DNA of 44,480 nt from Bacillota bacterium (GTDB lineage Bacteria > Bacillota > Clostridia > Acetivibrionales > Acetivibrionaceae), in NCBI GenBank assembly GCA_023398495.1, contig JAEWSG010000043.1, forward strand, positions 1 through 44,480, in the 5' to 3' direction. Below, piece after piece: positions 32,589 to 41,241 of the stretch. Below the pieces are notes generated by a model. The model did not search any database and was not told where the DNA came from. It saw only the letters and a list, made by a program, of their open reading frames with translations. The position numbers and the translations under genes are program-made. The number at the start of each line of letters is the position of its first letter. Position 1 is the stretch's first letter.

Positions 32589-33268
32589 ACCGTAATCACC
32601 TCATCACTGGTTACACTTCCATCTTCTATATGAATAAGACGATTACACCTGGAAGCTACTGAAGGGTCATGGGTTATAAGTATTACTGTTTGCTGATATT
32701 TTCCGGACATGTTCTTAAGAAGACCTATTATCTCTCTTCCTGTCTTCACATCAAGATTGCCTGTAGGCTCATCAGCAAAAACTACTGACGGTTTACCGGC
32801 AAGAGCTCTTCCAATAGCCACCCTCTGCTGTTGTCCACCAGAAAGTTTATGTGGCAGAACATTGCATTTGCTTTCAAGCCCCAATGTGTACACAAGTTCA
32901 TTGATATATACCTCATCCGGTTCTTTTCCATCCATGACAAGAGGTAACATTATATTTTCCTTAACAGTCAGTACAGGTATCAGATTAAAAAACTGAAACA
33001 CAAAACCAATTCTTCTCCTCCTCAATATAGACAGCTCATTTTCTCTTAAAGAATATATATCCTTGCCTTCTAAGTACACCTTACCGGAAGTAGGCTTATC
33101 AAGTCCTCCAAGTAAATGAAGAAGAGTACTTTTACCTGACCCGCTAGGCCCGGTTATTGCTATGAAATCCCCATAGTTTATTGACAAATCAACACTGTTA
33201 AGTGCTGTAGTTGCTGTATCACCTTTACCGTAAACCTTTGACAGTTGTTCAGTCCTTAATACTTCCAT
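32585..33268 (-). CDS. MacB/LolD-type ABC transporter ATPase
   Basis: This 227-residue ATPase drives the two-FtsX permease encoded next to it. All ABC motifs are present: Walker A GPSGSGKST, Q-loop FVFQFFNLIP, signature LSGGQQQR, Walker B VVFADEPTGNLD and the switch histidine in ILITHDPS. ATG 33268 has GGGGGCG upstream (the in-frame start at 33283 lacks one). It is preceded by an intergenic region with a likely operator (33322-33352) and follows the histidine kinase gene on the same strand. Confidence 0.93.
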   Translation of the reverse strand: MEVLRTEQLSKVYGKGDTATTALNSVDLSINYGDFIAITGPSGSGKSTLLHLLGGLDKPTSGKVYLEGKDIYSLRENELSILRRRRIGFVFQFFNLIPVLTVKENIMLPLVMDGKEPDEVYINELVYTLGLESKCNVLPHKLSGGQQQRVAIGRALAGKPSVVFADEPTGNLDVKTGREIIGLLKNMSGKYQQTVILITHDPSVASRCNRLIHIEDGSVTSDEVITV

Positions 33269-33321
33269 CAATTTCGCCCCCAATACGTTTTACTCCACAA
33301 TAATTATTTTACTTCGTATTT

Positions 33322-33352
33322 CTTACAATTGGGTTTATAAAACCTTACAATT
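33322..33352 (-). promoter_or_regulatory. Candidate response-regulator operator before the ABC genes
   Basis: The plus strand shows CTTACAATT at 33322-33330 and again at 33344-33352, exactly 22 bp (two helical turns) apart. A palindrome GGTTTATAAAACC (33332-33344) lies between them. It is between the kinase and ATPase genes, at or just upstream of the likely -35 region of the ABC promoter. OmpR-family regulators bind such direct repeats, so the adjacent regulator is the likely ligand. Confidence 0.5.
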
Positions 33353-33375
33353 CAGTAATCTATTATTGGGTAAAC

Positions 33376-34626
33376 TCAAAGCAGGACAACGGTAAATGTA
33401 CTTCCTTTACCGGGCGATGATTCTAAAGCTATGTATCCATTATGTTTTTCAATGAGAAGCTTTGATAGTGCAAGACCTATACCTGTTCTTTGGTTTTTAT
33501 CTGTACTTTTGTCTGCTGGAGCCTCCCCACCTCTGTAGAACGGCTCAAATATTCGCATTTTATCCGCTTCTGATATACCGGTACCTGTATCCCTTACCCT
33601 TACCTTTATTCCCTCAATATCCCTAAAAGCGGTAACCTCAATTACTCCTCCATTAATTGTATAGTCGGAAGCATTCTTTATAATATTCTCTAATGCCTCA
33701 TACAGCCATTCCGGATCGAATAACGACTCTCCCACATCATTAAGATTAGCAATCACATCCTGACCTCTCGATTTGAATATCGGCTCTAAATCTATCAAAA
33801 TATCCGATAAAACATGTGAAATATGACCTTTTCTAGCATCAAGGTTTATAGCTCCTGAATGCATTTTTGAATATTTGAGAAGATTTTCAACAAGTCTTTC
33901 AACGCGTTCAATAAGACGACCACTTCTCTCAATGAATTCTTTTCTTATTTCCTCATTGTTACCATCTCGTTCCAATATTTCATTAAACATTTTAAGTGAT
34001 GTTATAGGAGTTTTTATTTGATGAGACACATTAGACATCATGCTTTTTATAGAATCCTTCTCCAGATAGAGTTTTTCTAAAAGACTATTCGTTCTTGATA
34101 TGAGTTGATTTACATTGTAGCAAAGTATTGCAATATCTCCTTCCATCTCCTCCGGAAGCCTTGTATTGACTTCCCCATCCATTACTTTTTCTATTCCTTT
34201 AGAAATCAGTTTTATTTTTCCAAAAAACTTATATAGTGTTATATATACCACAAGAAAGAATATTAATAAAATCAGTACACATATAAGAAATGTCTTTTGC
34301 ATATGTTGATGCAAGTTTTGCTTTAATACTCTGCTATCGGTTATAAAATCTCTAGTATAACCAAGCTTTACTGCCGCCTTAAGTCCTTCTTCGTAGTATT
34401 CTTCGTTAAGAGTTGATGAATATGCCGCAGCAATATTGTCTTTGAGCTCAGGATGACTGGAAACCAACCTTCCAATAACAGCCGTGTCTCTATTTATAGC
34501 ATCTGAAATCAAAGTATCGGATAGATCAGATACAGTTATAACAAGCACAACCACAAGCACAGTTAATATTAATGAAAAAGCAAGTATTAACCGAAGAAAC
34601 TCCCTGTTTCTAAACATGACCTTCAC
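33376..34626 (-). CDS. Membrane sensor histidine kinase
   Basis: A 416-residue two-span kinase: span 1 at about 12-33, an extracytoplasmic sensor region of about 78 residues, span 2 at about 112-132, then HAMP. The phospho-acceptor block is SNVSHQIKTPITSLKM (His202), and the HATPase domain has N-box ENIIKNASDYT, RDTGTGI (G1) and GIGLALSKLL (G2). It overlaps the response regulator gene by 17 bp. The first codon is probably GTG 34626; ATG 34617 is the alternative. The pair should control the ABC operon downstream. The sensor loop is larger than in the BceS group, so it may sense its ligand directly. Confidence 0.92.
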   Translation of the reverse strand: MKVMFRNREFLRLILAFSLILTVLVVVLVITVSDLSDTLISDAINRDTAVIGRLVSSHPELKDNIAAAYSSTLNEEYYEEGLKAAVKLGYTRDFITDSRVLKQNLHQHMQKTFLICVLILLIFFLVVYITLYKFFGKIKLISKGIEKVMDGEVNTRLPEEMEGDIAILCYNVNQLISRTNSLLEKLYLEKDSIKSMMSNVSHQIKTPITSLKMFNEILERDGNNEEIRKEFIERSGRLIERVERLVENLLKYSKMHSGAINLDARKGHISHVLSDILIDLEPIFKSRGQDVIANLNDVGESLFDPEWLYEALENIIKNASDYTINGGVIEVTAFRDIEGIKVRVRDTGTGISEADKMRIFEPFYRGGEAPADKSTDKNQRTGIGLALSKLLIEKHNGYIALESSPGKGSTFTVVLL

Positions 34627-35341
34627 TCACTTTCTTTCTGCTTCCACGTGCCCACCTGTAACCAATTCCTCTAACCGTAATTATATATTCAGGTTGGGAA
34701 GGGTTGTCCTCAATTTTAGATCTTATTCTTCTCATATATACATTCAGAGTATTATCGTCAATAAACTCATCACCCGTACTACATAATTTTGAATGAATAC
34801 GGCTTCTGTCAAGGTTCATCAAGGGATTTTGGGCAAGATATGTTATTATTTTGAACTCGGTAGGAGAAAGAATGATTTCCTGTCCATTTTTCCATAATCT
34901 CCGTTCGTCTAAATCCATTTCAATATCACCTGAAATAATTGTATTAACAAGGTTGGTACAAGCAGCTCCAGAGACAGTTTTATTCCTGCGCAAAACTGCT
35001 CTGATCCTTGATATAAGCTCCCGGACTTTAAAAGGCTTTACAATATAATCATCGCCTCCTAAATCGAGCCCCATTATTATATCAAGTTCTTCCCCGCATG
35101 CGGTGATAAATATTATAGGAACGGTTGAATATTCCCGGATTTTTTTGCAAAGATCATACCCGCTGCCATCAGGTAGCATTACATCAAGCAGTATAAGGTC
35201 ATAACCCTGTTTGTCTATTTTCTTAGAAGCTGATACCATAGTATTTGCACTATCAATATCAAAGTTCTCTTTCTCCAAAGTATATGATATTCCTCTTACA
35301 AGGTCTTCATCATCTTCTACAAGCAGAATTCTATTTTCCAC
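34610..35341 (-). CDS. OmpR-family response regulator
   Basis: A 243-residue regulator. The receiver domain has the acidic pair EDDED, the phospho-acceptor in LILLDVMLP (Asp53), Thr in FITACG and the lysine in DYIVKPFKVREL. The C-terminal winged helix shows LSPTEFKIITYLAQNP and YMRRIRSKIED...ITVRGIGYRW. The best start is GTG 35341, as GGAAGG lies upstream at a normal distance; the longer frame begins at 35353. It is the first gene of the regulator-kinase-ATPase-permease run and probably binds the operator at 33322-33352. Confidence 0.93.
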   Translation of the reverse strand: MENRILLVEDDEDLVRGISYTLEKENFDIDSANTMVSASKKIDKQGYDLILLDVMLPDGSGYDLCKKIREYSTVPIIFITACGEELDIIMGLDLGGDDYIVKPFKVRELISRIRAVLRRNKTVSGAACTNLVNTIISGDIEMDLDERRLWKNGQEIILSPTEFKIITYLAQNPLMNLDRSRIHSKLCSTGDEFIDDNTLNVYMRRIRSKIEDNPSQPEYIITVRGIGYRWARGSRKKVSEGHV

Positions 35342-35401
35342 CTTAAACCCCACCTTCCAATTAAACCTCTGGTATTTTTACTAGCAATATATAATTGCGA
35401 A

Positions 35402-35860
35402 TTAAAAATAGTGCTCCATCAAACGGACTACCCATTCTGGTATAACAGCATTGTTTTTGCAATCATACATTGGATAATAGGGCTTAATGTCTAATACCGG
35501 AGTATTATTTACAGCATCTAATCCTTTGACAGTAATAATATTTTTGTCGATATTAATTATTTCTACTGATGTTATGCCAATTGAATTAGGTCGGTCTTTC
35601 GCTCTTTGTGAGAATATCCCAACCATCGGCATATCTTCACGTCCTTGTGGCCTTCTTACCAAGTGTTTCTCCATATTAAAATCCGCTTTGTCTAAATAGT
35701 AAATCACTATAAGGTGTGAAAAATCTGAAAGTCCTGTTAATCCATGCTCATACTTCTCATCTAATATGATTTTGGAAACATCGCTCCCCCAATTATTGTC
35801 CTTTTTAATTTCTATATTGTTTGCAACTAACCCAATTGAGTCAAATTCAATTTTCATCAT
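35402..35860 (-). CDS. TrmO-like tRNA methyltransferase (TsaA/UPF0066 family)
   Basis: TrmO methylates N6-threonylcarbamoyladenosine at tRNA position 37 with SAM; the fold is a beta barrel unlike other methyltransferases. The family blocks are present: EHGLTGLSDFSHLIVIYYLDKAD, VRRPQGREDMPMVGIFSQRAKDRPNSIGITSVEI and KGLDAVNNTPVLDIKPYYPMYD. Length 152 fits the single-domain bacterial form without the C-terminal extension. ATG 35860 follows GGAG; in-frame sequence extends to 35884. It lies upstream of the response regulator on the same strand with a 60-bp gap. Confidence 0.85.
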   Translation of the reverse strand: MMKIEFDSIGLVANNIEIKKDNNWGSDVSKIILDEKYEHGLTGLSDFSHLIVIYYLDKADFNMEKHLVRRPQGREDMPMVGIFSQRAKDRPNSIGITSVEIINIDKNIITVKGLDAVNNTPVLDIKPYYPMYDCKNNAVIPEWVVRLMEHYF

Positions 35861-35902
35861 TTTCGCTCCAATCTTTTCAATCATAAATCCATGACAAAGC
35901 TC

Positions 35903-36154
35903 TTACTTCTTTTTGTCTTTAATTATCCGTACTATTTCAAGCCCAAACATATCTTCCAACTTTTCACTCATATACTGATGTGCATCCCTTATCCCCTGAT
36001 TATAAAAGTGAAAAGCAACCTTATCGGTAATAAAACCAAGAAACAATTCTGCAGAAAGATCGCCTATACTTTCATCTCTTTCGACTGCAAAATATTTTTT
36101 AATTTCATCTATCGCTTGAAGCTTCAAATCCTTAGACAATTCAAACTTCCCCAT
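35903..36154 (-). CDS. DUF2164 family protein
   Basis: An 83-residue protein that matches the DUF2164 pattern throughout: LSKDLKLQAIDEIKKYFAVERDESIGDLSAELFLGFITDKVAFHFYNQGIRDAHQYMSEKLEDMFGLE. The family is small, helical, soluble and of unknown function. ATG 36154 has AGGGGG upstream (frame open to 36208). It sits 42 bp before TrmO and 25 bp after the next membrane-protein gene, so the three may share a transcript. Confidence 0.85.
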   Translation of the reverse strand: MGKFELSKDLKLQAIDEIKKYFAVERDESIGDLSAELFLGFITDKVAFHFYNQGIRDAHQYMSEKLEDMFGLEIVRIIKDKKK

Positions 36155-36179
36155 ATTTATACCCCCTATTCTCCTAACA

Positions 36180-36770
36180 TTATACAGGAAAAATCGCATA
36201 ATCGTCATTATAAAAGTATCTCAAGTTCACACTTGCTGATTCTCCAAATCTTCTATTTGTAATCAAATAATAACATGCTCGTCCGTTATACAAATCAATT
36301 TTTGTCACACTTTCAGGTAATAAGAATGAATTTTTGCATTGTGTTAATGAATATATATAGTCTTGCCCTTCTGCTTTATTGCTGAAAATCTTTGGAGGTA
36401 CATAAAAATACCTGTATGTTATATCTGTGGAATACCGGAAGTATTTAACCGGATCATAATAAAAGGTTTCTATTCCGTTAAAAAACTGCGTATATATGGA
36501 AATCAAAAGTATAACATACAGCAATATATTAACTTTCTTTTGAGATAACAAGCTTACTTTTCTTTTGCACAGGTTTAAAACAATAACTGCAATCACTATT
36601 GTCAGTATTTCAACGCAGAAGCCAATTAAAAAATTTACAGGAATAATAGCTAATATACTTGAACCTAACAAAAAAGTAAATAACTGTAAAAAATACTTAG
36701 TATTCTTTTCCTTTTTATTTAATCTGTAAAAGACTATAAAGAATATACCTATCAGCACTGTTAATAACAT
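36180..36770 (-). CDS. Membrane protein of unknown function, 196 residues
   Basis: The N-terminal half has four probable spans (about 1-16, 27-45, 46-68 and 80-97). The C-terminal ~95 residues (FNGIETFYYDPVKYFRYSTD...) are hydrophilic and rich in Tyr and Phe, presumably outside the cell. ATG 36770 follows ATGGGGG at a usual distance. I do not recognise a family. It is on the same strand as, and 95 bp after, the VanZ-fusion gene. Confidence 0.65.
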   Translation of the reverse strand: MLLTVLIGIFFIVFYRLNKKEKNTKYFLQLFTFLLGSSILAIIPVNFLIGFCVEILTIVIAVIVLNLCKRKVSLLSQKKVNILLYVILLISIYTQFFNGIETFYYDPVKYFRYSTDITYRYFYVPPKIFSNKAEGQDYIYSLTQCKNSFLLPESVTKIDLYNGRACYYLITNRRFGESASVNLRYFYNDDYAIFPV

Positions 36771-36864
36771 TATTTATACCCCCATAAAAAATTTTCGGTA
36801 TCCATAGCCCTTGCCAACACATCTAACATTTTTATAGCTCTTTTCTAATTGCGTTATTTTGAGC

Positions 36865-38265
36865 TTATTCCATTGCAGGTATGATTATATAAGATTCATT
36901 GCCATTTATCAAAGTTTTAAAAGAATATACCGGTTGATAAAACCCTTTTGTGTCCATAGCATACTCAAGCTGTATATCTTCAATAATTATTTCGCTTATA
37001 TTTTCAGCATCATAATACGTGAATTTTCCTGCCGTTAGTTCTTCAAAGGCTTTTTTCTCGCTTTTTATTAATACATCTTTGATTTTTTTATACTCTATCA
37101 TAGTATTACTTAATTCTTTAATCGAATTATCACTATAATAAGAACAAGTTATAAAACCATCAAAAAGAGCATCGGATTCTACAATGCTATTTGCCTCCCA
37201 TTGATATTGTCCTTCGTCTTTATTATTAAATTCAGCTTCCTTAGGAATTATCACACCAAAATCACTAAGAGCAGCTTTAATCAAGCCTTCCTCGGCAGAA
37301 ACAGGTTCTAACGCATCATCAGAATGGGAGAAATCAGTAAATCTATAACTTCCACCCACATAATCAAACCAGATACTGTACTCATGCTCAGCTTTAGCCG
37401 AAAATAAAACGCTGTCATTATATGCATCAATCTCTAATTCCGATTCATCAATTCCAAGATTGTCAAAAAAGTCTTTCGCCCACTCAATTGATTGAGCTTT
37501 TGTGTATTTAGGAGCTTTATATACCGGAACTGGATCTTTGCTATCCTTTAATGAAACGTTCAATTTAATATTTGTTTCCTCTAAATTAATCCTGTAAATA
37601 TGTTCATAGCGTAAATTTCCAAACTCTTTATTGTCATAATAAGCAAATATTCCTATAAAAACCGCAGCAGTAATAAGCAAAGGTGATAAAAACGCTGTAG
37701 CTCTCAACCATCTGCCCTTTTCTGATTTAATTATTGTTAATAATGCCATTATTATACCGTATCCTATTAATGTGCCTAATGAATTGTTGAAAATATCATC
37801 TATATCAAAAACTCCTAGACCCGCTATTAATTGAACCGATTCTATAAATAGAGTAAGCATGAAGCCCGCCGCAACATTATTGTATATTTTACGAAATCTT
37901 TTATGAAATAACGGCAAAATAAATCCTAATGGAATAAACATAATTATATTTAGAATAATAAACTGCCAACTATTTATGCTGAAAATATTCCATGCTTCTT
38001 TATACGATCTCAGGAAATAAATACTTGTAGCCCCTTGATAATAAGCCCCTCTATTTAGAATTGTGACCCCAAAAACCATAATAATATATACAGCAAGTAG
38101 GCCACCTAAGATTATTTTTCTCTTAGGAAATTTCTTATCACCTTTAAATACCCTTTTATATACGCAAAAATAAACGAAAGTGCCTAGTAGAGCTAATATA
38201 ATCAGCCCGGTAATTCCTAATAAAAAGCAAGCCTTGAAACTATGTAACAATTCACGAATTCGCAT
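36865..38265 (-). CDS. VanZ-domain protein with extracytoplasmic C-terminal domain
   Basis: A 466-residue membrane protein. After an N-terminal span comes a VanZ-type domain (about 50-175) with VTILNRG, NIIMFIPLGFILPLF, FIESVQLIAGLGVFDIDDIFNNSLGTLIGYGI, followed by another span (about 192-212). The last 250 residues are soluble and probably extracytoplasmic (YKAPKYTKAQSIEWAKDFFDNLGI...). They are built of alternating strands and helices such as in PepSY/YcdB-like domains; that likeness is weak. VanZ proteins relate to teicoplanin resistance in enterococci but most have unknown roles. ATG 38265 follows TAGGAG. The gene is divergent from the next one. Confidence 0.8.
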   Translation of the reverse strand: MRIRELLHSFKACFLLGITGLIILALLGTFVYFCVYKRVFKGDKKFPKRKIILGGLLAVYIIMVFGVTILNRGAYYQGATSIYFLRSYKEAWNIFSINSWQFIILNIIMFIPLGFILPLFHKRFRKIYNNVAAGFMLTLFIESVQLIAGLGVFDIDDIFNNSLGTLIGYGIIMALLTIIKSEKGRWLRATAFLSPLLITAAVFIGIFAYYDNKEFGNLRYEHIYRINLEETNIKLNVSLKDSKDPVPVYKAPKYTKAQSIEWAKDFFDNLGIDESELEIDAYNDSVLFSAKAEHEYSIWFDYVGGSYRFTDFSHSDDALEPVSAEEGLIKAALSDFGVIIPKEAEFNNKDEGQYQWEANSIVESDALFDGFITCSYYSDNSIKELSNTMIEYKKIKDVLIKSEKKAFEELTAGKFTYYDAENISEIIIEDIQLEYAMDTKGFYQPVYSFKTLINGNESYIIIPAME

Positions 38266-38506
38266 TTTTTAATCTCCTAATAATTCTCTTTACACTTACA
38301 AGTTTTTTGTTTTACCCTCTTCTCTTATGATTGCATATTTCAGAAATCATGGGCACTTGTTGAACATTTTAATTCTACCTTGAATATGGTAATTTTTCAA
38401 TTGTCATTGTCTCATAATTTTATAAGGTTTTAACCTTCAATCAGGACGTTAATCCCTTCTAATTATAAATCTTTAGGAATAAAGTATTTATTGGAGGGAT
38501 AATGCT

Positions 38507-39913
38507 ATGAAAATATTAATCATAACCTCATATAAAAAGGTTTTAGTATCGTTGGTATTTATGCTGCTAATTACTGCTGCAATCGCACTGACTGCATATA
38601 GTGTTTATAATTCCACAAATATACAAACTACTAATAATAGCATAGACTCTTCTAATGAGTTAGAAGAAATTTCCAGGCTGAGAAATTTGCTTTTATCAAT
38701 AGTACCAGCCGAACAGAAAATAATACTTGAAGATAACGATAGGATCGTTTATAAGAATCCAGACTTTCCTCCTCCTTCACCTTTGCCAACCTCTTCATTA
38801 AGCAAAGTGATTTCAGAAGGAGTAATGAAAAAATTCAGAATTCTTTCTGATGATAAATTATACCTAAGGCCTGTTTATGACCCTGACTGGAAGTCAACAT
38901 ACTATCGGGGTTGGCTGGACTTGCCCGTCAAAAATATGGAGGCCCGCCATAAAATTTTTGCATTTTCAATAGGCTTAAGTATGAACTATGATATCTTTGG
39001 CAGTTTGGGTTACAACCCAGATATTAGTGTTAATGCACATAAAAATATAAATTTCCTGATTTACGGATTTAGTGTTGAAAGCGTTAGGGTATTAGAAAAT
39101 CAGGTAGCATTGATTGGAGAGCCGAGACAAACTGGAGCCCAAATAGTTTCTATTGTACAAAACGATCTACTTCCTGAAGGAGTAGACACTAAAGACTTTC
39201 TATTTCAGCTTTCTACTCCAGAAGGTTATGAGGTAGACTTCTTAAGATACAATATAATCCGATACGAATATTTGATGCAGAAAATTGAAGAAAACACTGT
39301 AGGGACATTAAATCCTCTTGACGAAAGTAAATCGTTAGAGCAGTTAATGCAGGAAAACAACTCACTTAAACGAGAACTTTCTTACTTTATACCCCTAAAA
39401 GATGAAATAATATACCAGCAGAATTGTGATAGTGTTCCTGGCAGTCAACCCGAATTTGACAACATCCAAGCTAAACTCCTGCAAGGAAATAAAATACCTT
39501 TTAGTTATAATTATAGAAACCCCTTATATAAGCGTCCGTTGTACGACCCTACCTGGAAAGCAAACTGTGAAAGAAAGTGGTGCTATATTCCAAAGCAAAT
39601 AGAATATAGTTTACACCGCCTACTCATTATTCCAAGAAACAGTGAAAATAGTAAAGACTTTTTCGGCACATTGGGATTTTATGAAAAATTCCAGCCTATA
39701 AAACCTGATCAATGTGGCTTAATGATATATAACTTTAGTGTTTCTGATGTTAAGTTATATAAAGACCGGTTGGTCTTTGTAGGGACACCTACAAGATCAG
39801 GTGCTCAAATTGTATCAATAAACGTTAATATCCTAAAAGGTTATAAGAAATATAAGGTAAGCCTTATCACTCCTGACAATTCAGAGATAGACTGCAATAT
39901 CCTGGAGCCTTAG
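38507..39913 (+). CDS. Exported protein with internal duplication
   Basis: A 468-residue protein with an N-terminal signal anchor (VLVSLVFMLLITAAIALTAYSVY). It contains two homologous copies of a domain of about 115 residues. Copy 1 (about 120-240) has LRPVYDPDWKSTYYRGWLDLP, IFGSLGY, FLIYGFSVESVRVLENQVALIGEPRQTGAQIVSI. Copy 2 (about 345-462) has KRPLYDPTWKANCERKWCYIP, FFGTLGF, LMIYNFSVSDVKLYKDRLVFVGTPTRSGAQIVSI. A polar coiled-coil-like stretch (SLEQLMQENNSLKRELSYF) precedes copy 2. I do not recognise the family. ATG 38507 follows GGAGGG. Its 3' end overlaps the convergent lipoprotein gene by 47 bp. Confidence 0.75.
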   Translation: MKILIITSYKKVLVSLVFMLLITAAIALTAYSVYNSTNIQTTNNSIDSSNELEEISRLRNLLLSIVPAEQKIILEDNDRIVYKNPDFPPPSPLPTSSLSKVISEGVMKKFRILSDDKLYLRPVYDPDWKSTYYRGWLDLPVKNMEARHKIFAFSIGLSMNYDIFGSLGYNPDISVNAHKNINFLIYGFSVESVRVLENQVALIGEPRQTGAQIVSIVQNDLLPEGVDTKDFLFQLSTPEGYEVDFLRYNIIRYEYLMQKIEENTVGTLNPLDESKSLEQLMQENNSLKRELSYFIPLKDEIIYQQNCDSVPGSQPEFDNIQAKLLQGNKIPFSYNYRNPLYKRPLYDPTWKANCERKWCYIPKQIEYSLHRLLIIPRNSENSKDFFGTLGFYEKFQPIKPDQCGLMIYNFSVSDVKLYKDRLVFVGTPTRSGAQIVSINVNILKGYKKYKVSLITPDNSEIDCNILEP

Positions 39914-40241
39914 ATATCGTATGTTCTCCCGGGAGTATTGTTTCTGCACTATCATTTTTGATAACAGGTAGATTTCCACTCACTGACCCCTTGCCACCCG
40001 TCAAATACCCTTCAATAAAATTGTTTGATTTTTCCTCATCATACCATAATTTTGTAAGGCTACATCCCTCAAAATCCTTAAATTTCTCCTTAACACAATT
40101 TATTGCATCATTTATTTCACGTTCGCTAAACTTATCAGATTGTTCAATACTCACCAGAGCATTATTAGTTTTACCAACTTGTTTACAAGCCACAAAAGAC
40201 ACCAATAAAATAAAAACAAGAGAAAATGCTATCTTTTTCAC
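39867..40241 (-). CDS. Small lipoprotein, possibly C-terminally altered
   Basis: 124 residues with a lipobox at SFVAC (Cys19). The mature part (EREINDAINCVKEKFKDFEGCSLTKLWYDEEKSNNFIEGYLTGGKG) is a short soluble domain of a type I associate with small clostridial/bacillar secreted proteins (DUF4829-like at best). GTG 40241 is preceded by AAAGGGG at 8 bases. The final ~15 codons lie antisense to the end of the convergent gene, so the tail (TISKAPGYCSLSLNCQE) may not be the ancestral one. Confidence 0.6.
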   Translation of the reverse strand: MKKIAFSLVFILLVSFVACKQVGKTNNALVSIEQSDKFSEREINDAINCVKEKFKDFEGCSLTKLWYDEEKSNNFIEGYLTGGKGSVSGNLPVIKNDSAETILPGEHTISKAPGYCSLSLNCQE

Positions 40242-40315
40242 GCTAAAACCCCTTTCATTTAAAAATCAGAAATAACATTCAGACTAAGTATGTATAACAT
40301 AAATTCACTTCCTCT

Positions 40316-41044
40316 TTACTCGTCAAAAAGATATCTTAACATCTTTTCAGGGTTATCCAAAAATTGTTTAGTCAAATTATAATGCTCTGTTTTTTTATAT
40401 TCTACAATTTCAATATCATCCATAGTTAATTCAAATATATCGGCATTTGGGTAAGCAAGTAAAATCGGAGAATGAGTAGCAATGATAAATTGAGAATCAT
40501 TTTTTACCAACCTGTTTAATTCTGCTAATAAGCTCATTTGACGCAGTGGCGACAATGCTGCTTCAGGTTCATCAAGTATATATAGGCCTCTTCCTCTAAA
40601 CCTGTTCTGTACAAGAGCCATAAAACTTTCGCCATGTGATTGATGATGAAGCGATTTACCTCCATACCCTTCAAGATTTAACTCCATCTCATCTACCTGA
40701 GTTGCAACATTATAAAAACTTTCAGCACGCAGGAAAAAGCCGTCATGTTCATGGCTTTTCTTTGACAGTTTTATATATTGATGTAAGGCAGACTCTGTTG
40801 ATTTGGTTGAAAAATTAAAATTTTTAGAACCGCCTTCGGCATTAAACCCCGCACAAACTGCAATTGCTTCCAGTAGTGTTGATTTACCGGTACCATTTTC
40901 GCCAACAATAAATGTGACTGGTTTATTAAATTTTAACTCTTTATTTTGAAGTAATTTATTTACTACCGGTATCTTCAAAATGTATGATTCATCGTTAAAA
41001 TCCTTGTTAAACATTACCTTTTCAATATATAAATTCGTTTTCAT
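40316..41044 (-). CDS. RecF-like AAA ATPase
   Basis: A 242-residue ATPase of the AAA_15/AAA_21 'predicted ATPase' type related to RecF/SMC heads. It has Walker A FIVGENGTGKST, the QSHGESF signature-like loop and Walker B GLYILDEPEAALSPLRQM, followed by IIATHSPILL with the switch histidine. No nuclease (TOPRIM) domain follows, so it is not an OLD-family protein. Function is unknown. I chose ATG 41044; an in-frame TTG lies at 41065. The reading frame is open much further upstream (to 41263) with coding-like sequence but no usual start. Confidence 0.75.
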   Translation of the reverse strand: MKTNLYIEKVMFNKDFNDESYILKIPVVNKLLQNKELKFNKPVTFIVGENGTGKSTLLEAIAVCAGFNAEGGSKNFNFSTKSTESALHQYIKLSKKSHEHDGFFLRAESFYNVATQVDEMELNLEGYGGKSLHHQSHGESFMALVQNRFRGRGLYILDEPEAALSPLRQMSLLAELNRLVKNDSQFIIATHSPILLAYPNADIFELTMDDIEIVEYKKTEHYNLTKQFLDNPEKMLRYLFDE

Positions 41045-41065
41045 CACCGCCAAACTCTTATTCAA

Positions 41066-41191
41066 ATCAACTTCATTATCATAATCTATCCAATGAAAAT
41101 TACCTAAGCCGTAAATATCTTCTTTTGATAACTCAAAAATGTCTTCCTTACCATTAGCAGTTTCTAAAAACCAACTCCTCTTAGTATGCTG
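41066..41191 (-). pseudogene. Coding-like remnant fused in frame upstream of the ATPase
   Basis: In the ATPase frame, with no stop, the minus strand reads on through segments such as KRSWFLETANGKEDIFELSK and EDIYGLGNFHWIDYDNEVD. This looks like genuine protein rather than chance translation, but no ATG, GTG or TTG occurs between the preceding stop (beyond 41263) and 41065. Either translation begins at a rare codon or this is the tail of a gene whose 5' part was lost when the S-layer gene came to lie next to it. Confidence 0.45.
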
Positions 41192-41241
41192 TTTAAAACT
41201 GAGGCATACAATAAAAATAACAATATACTTATTCCTTTGAT

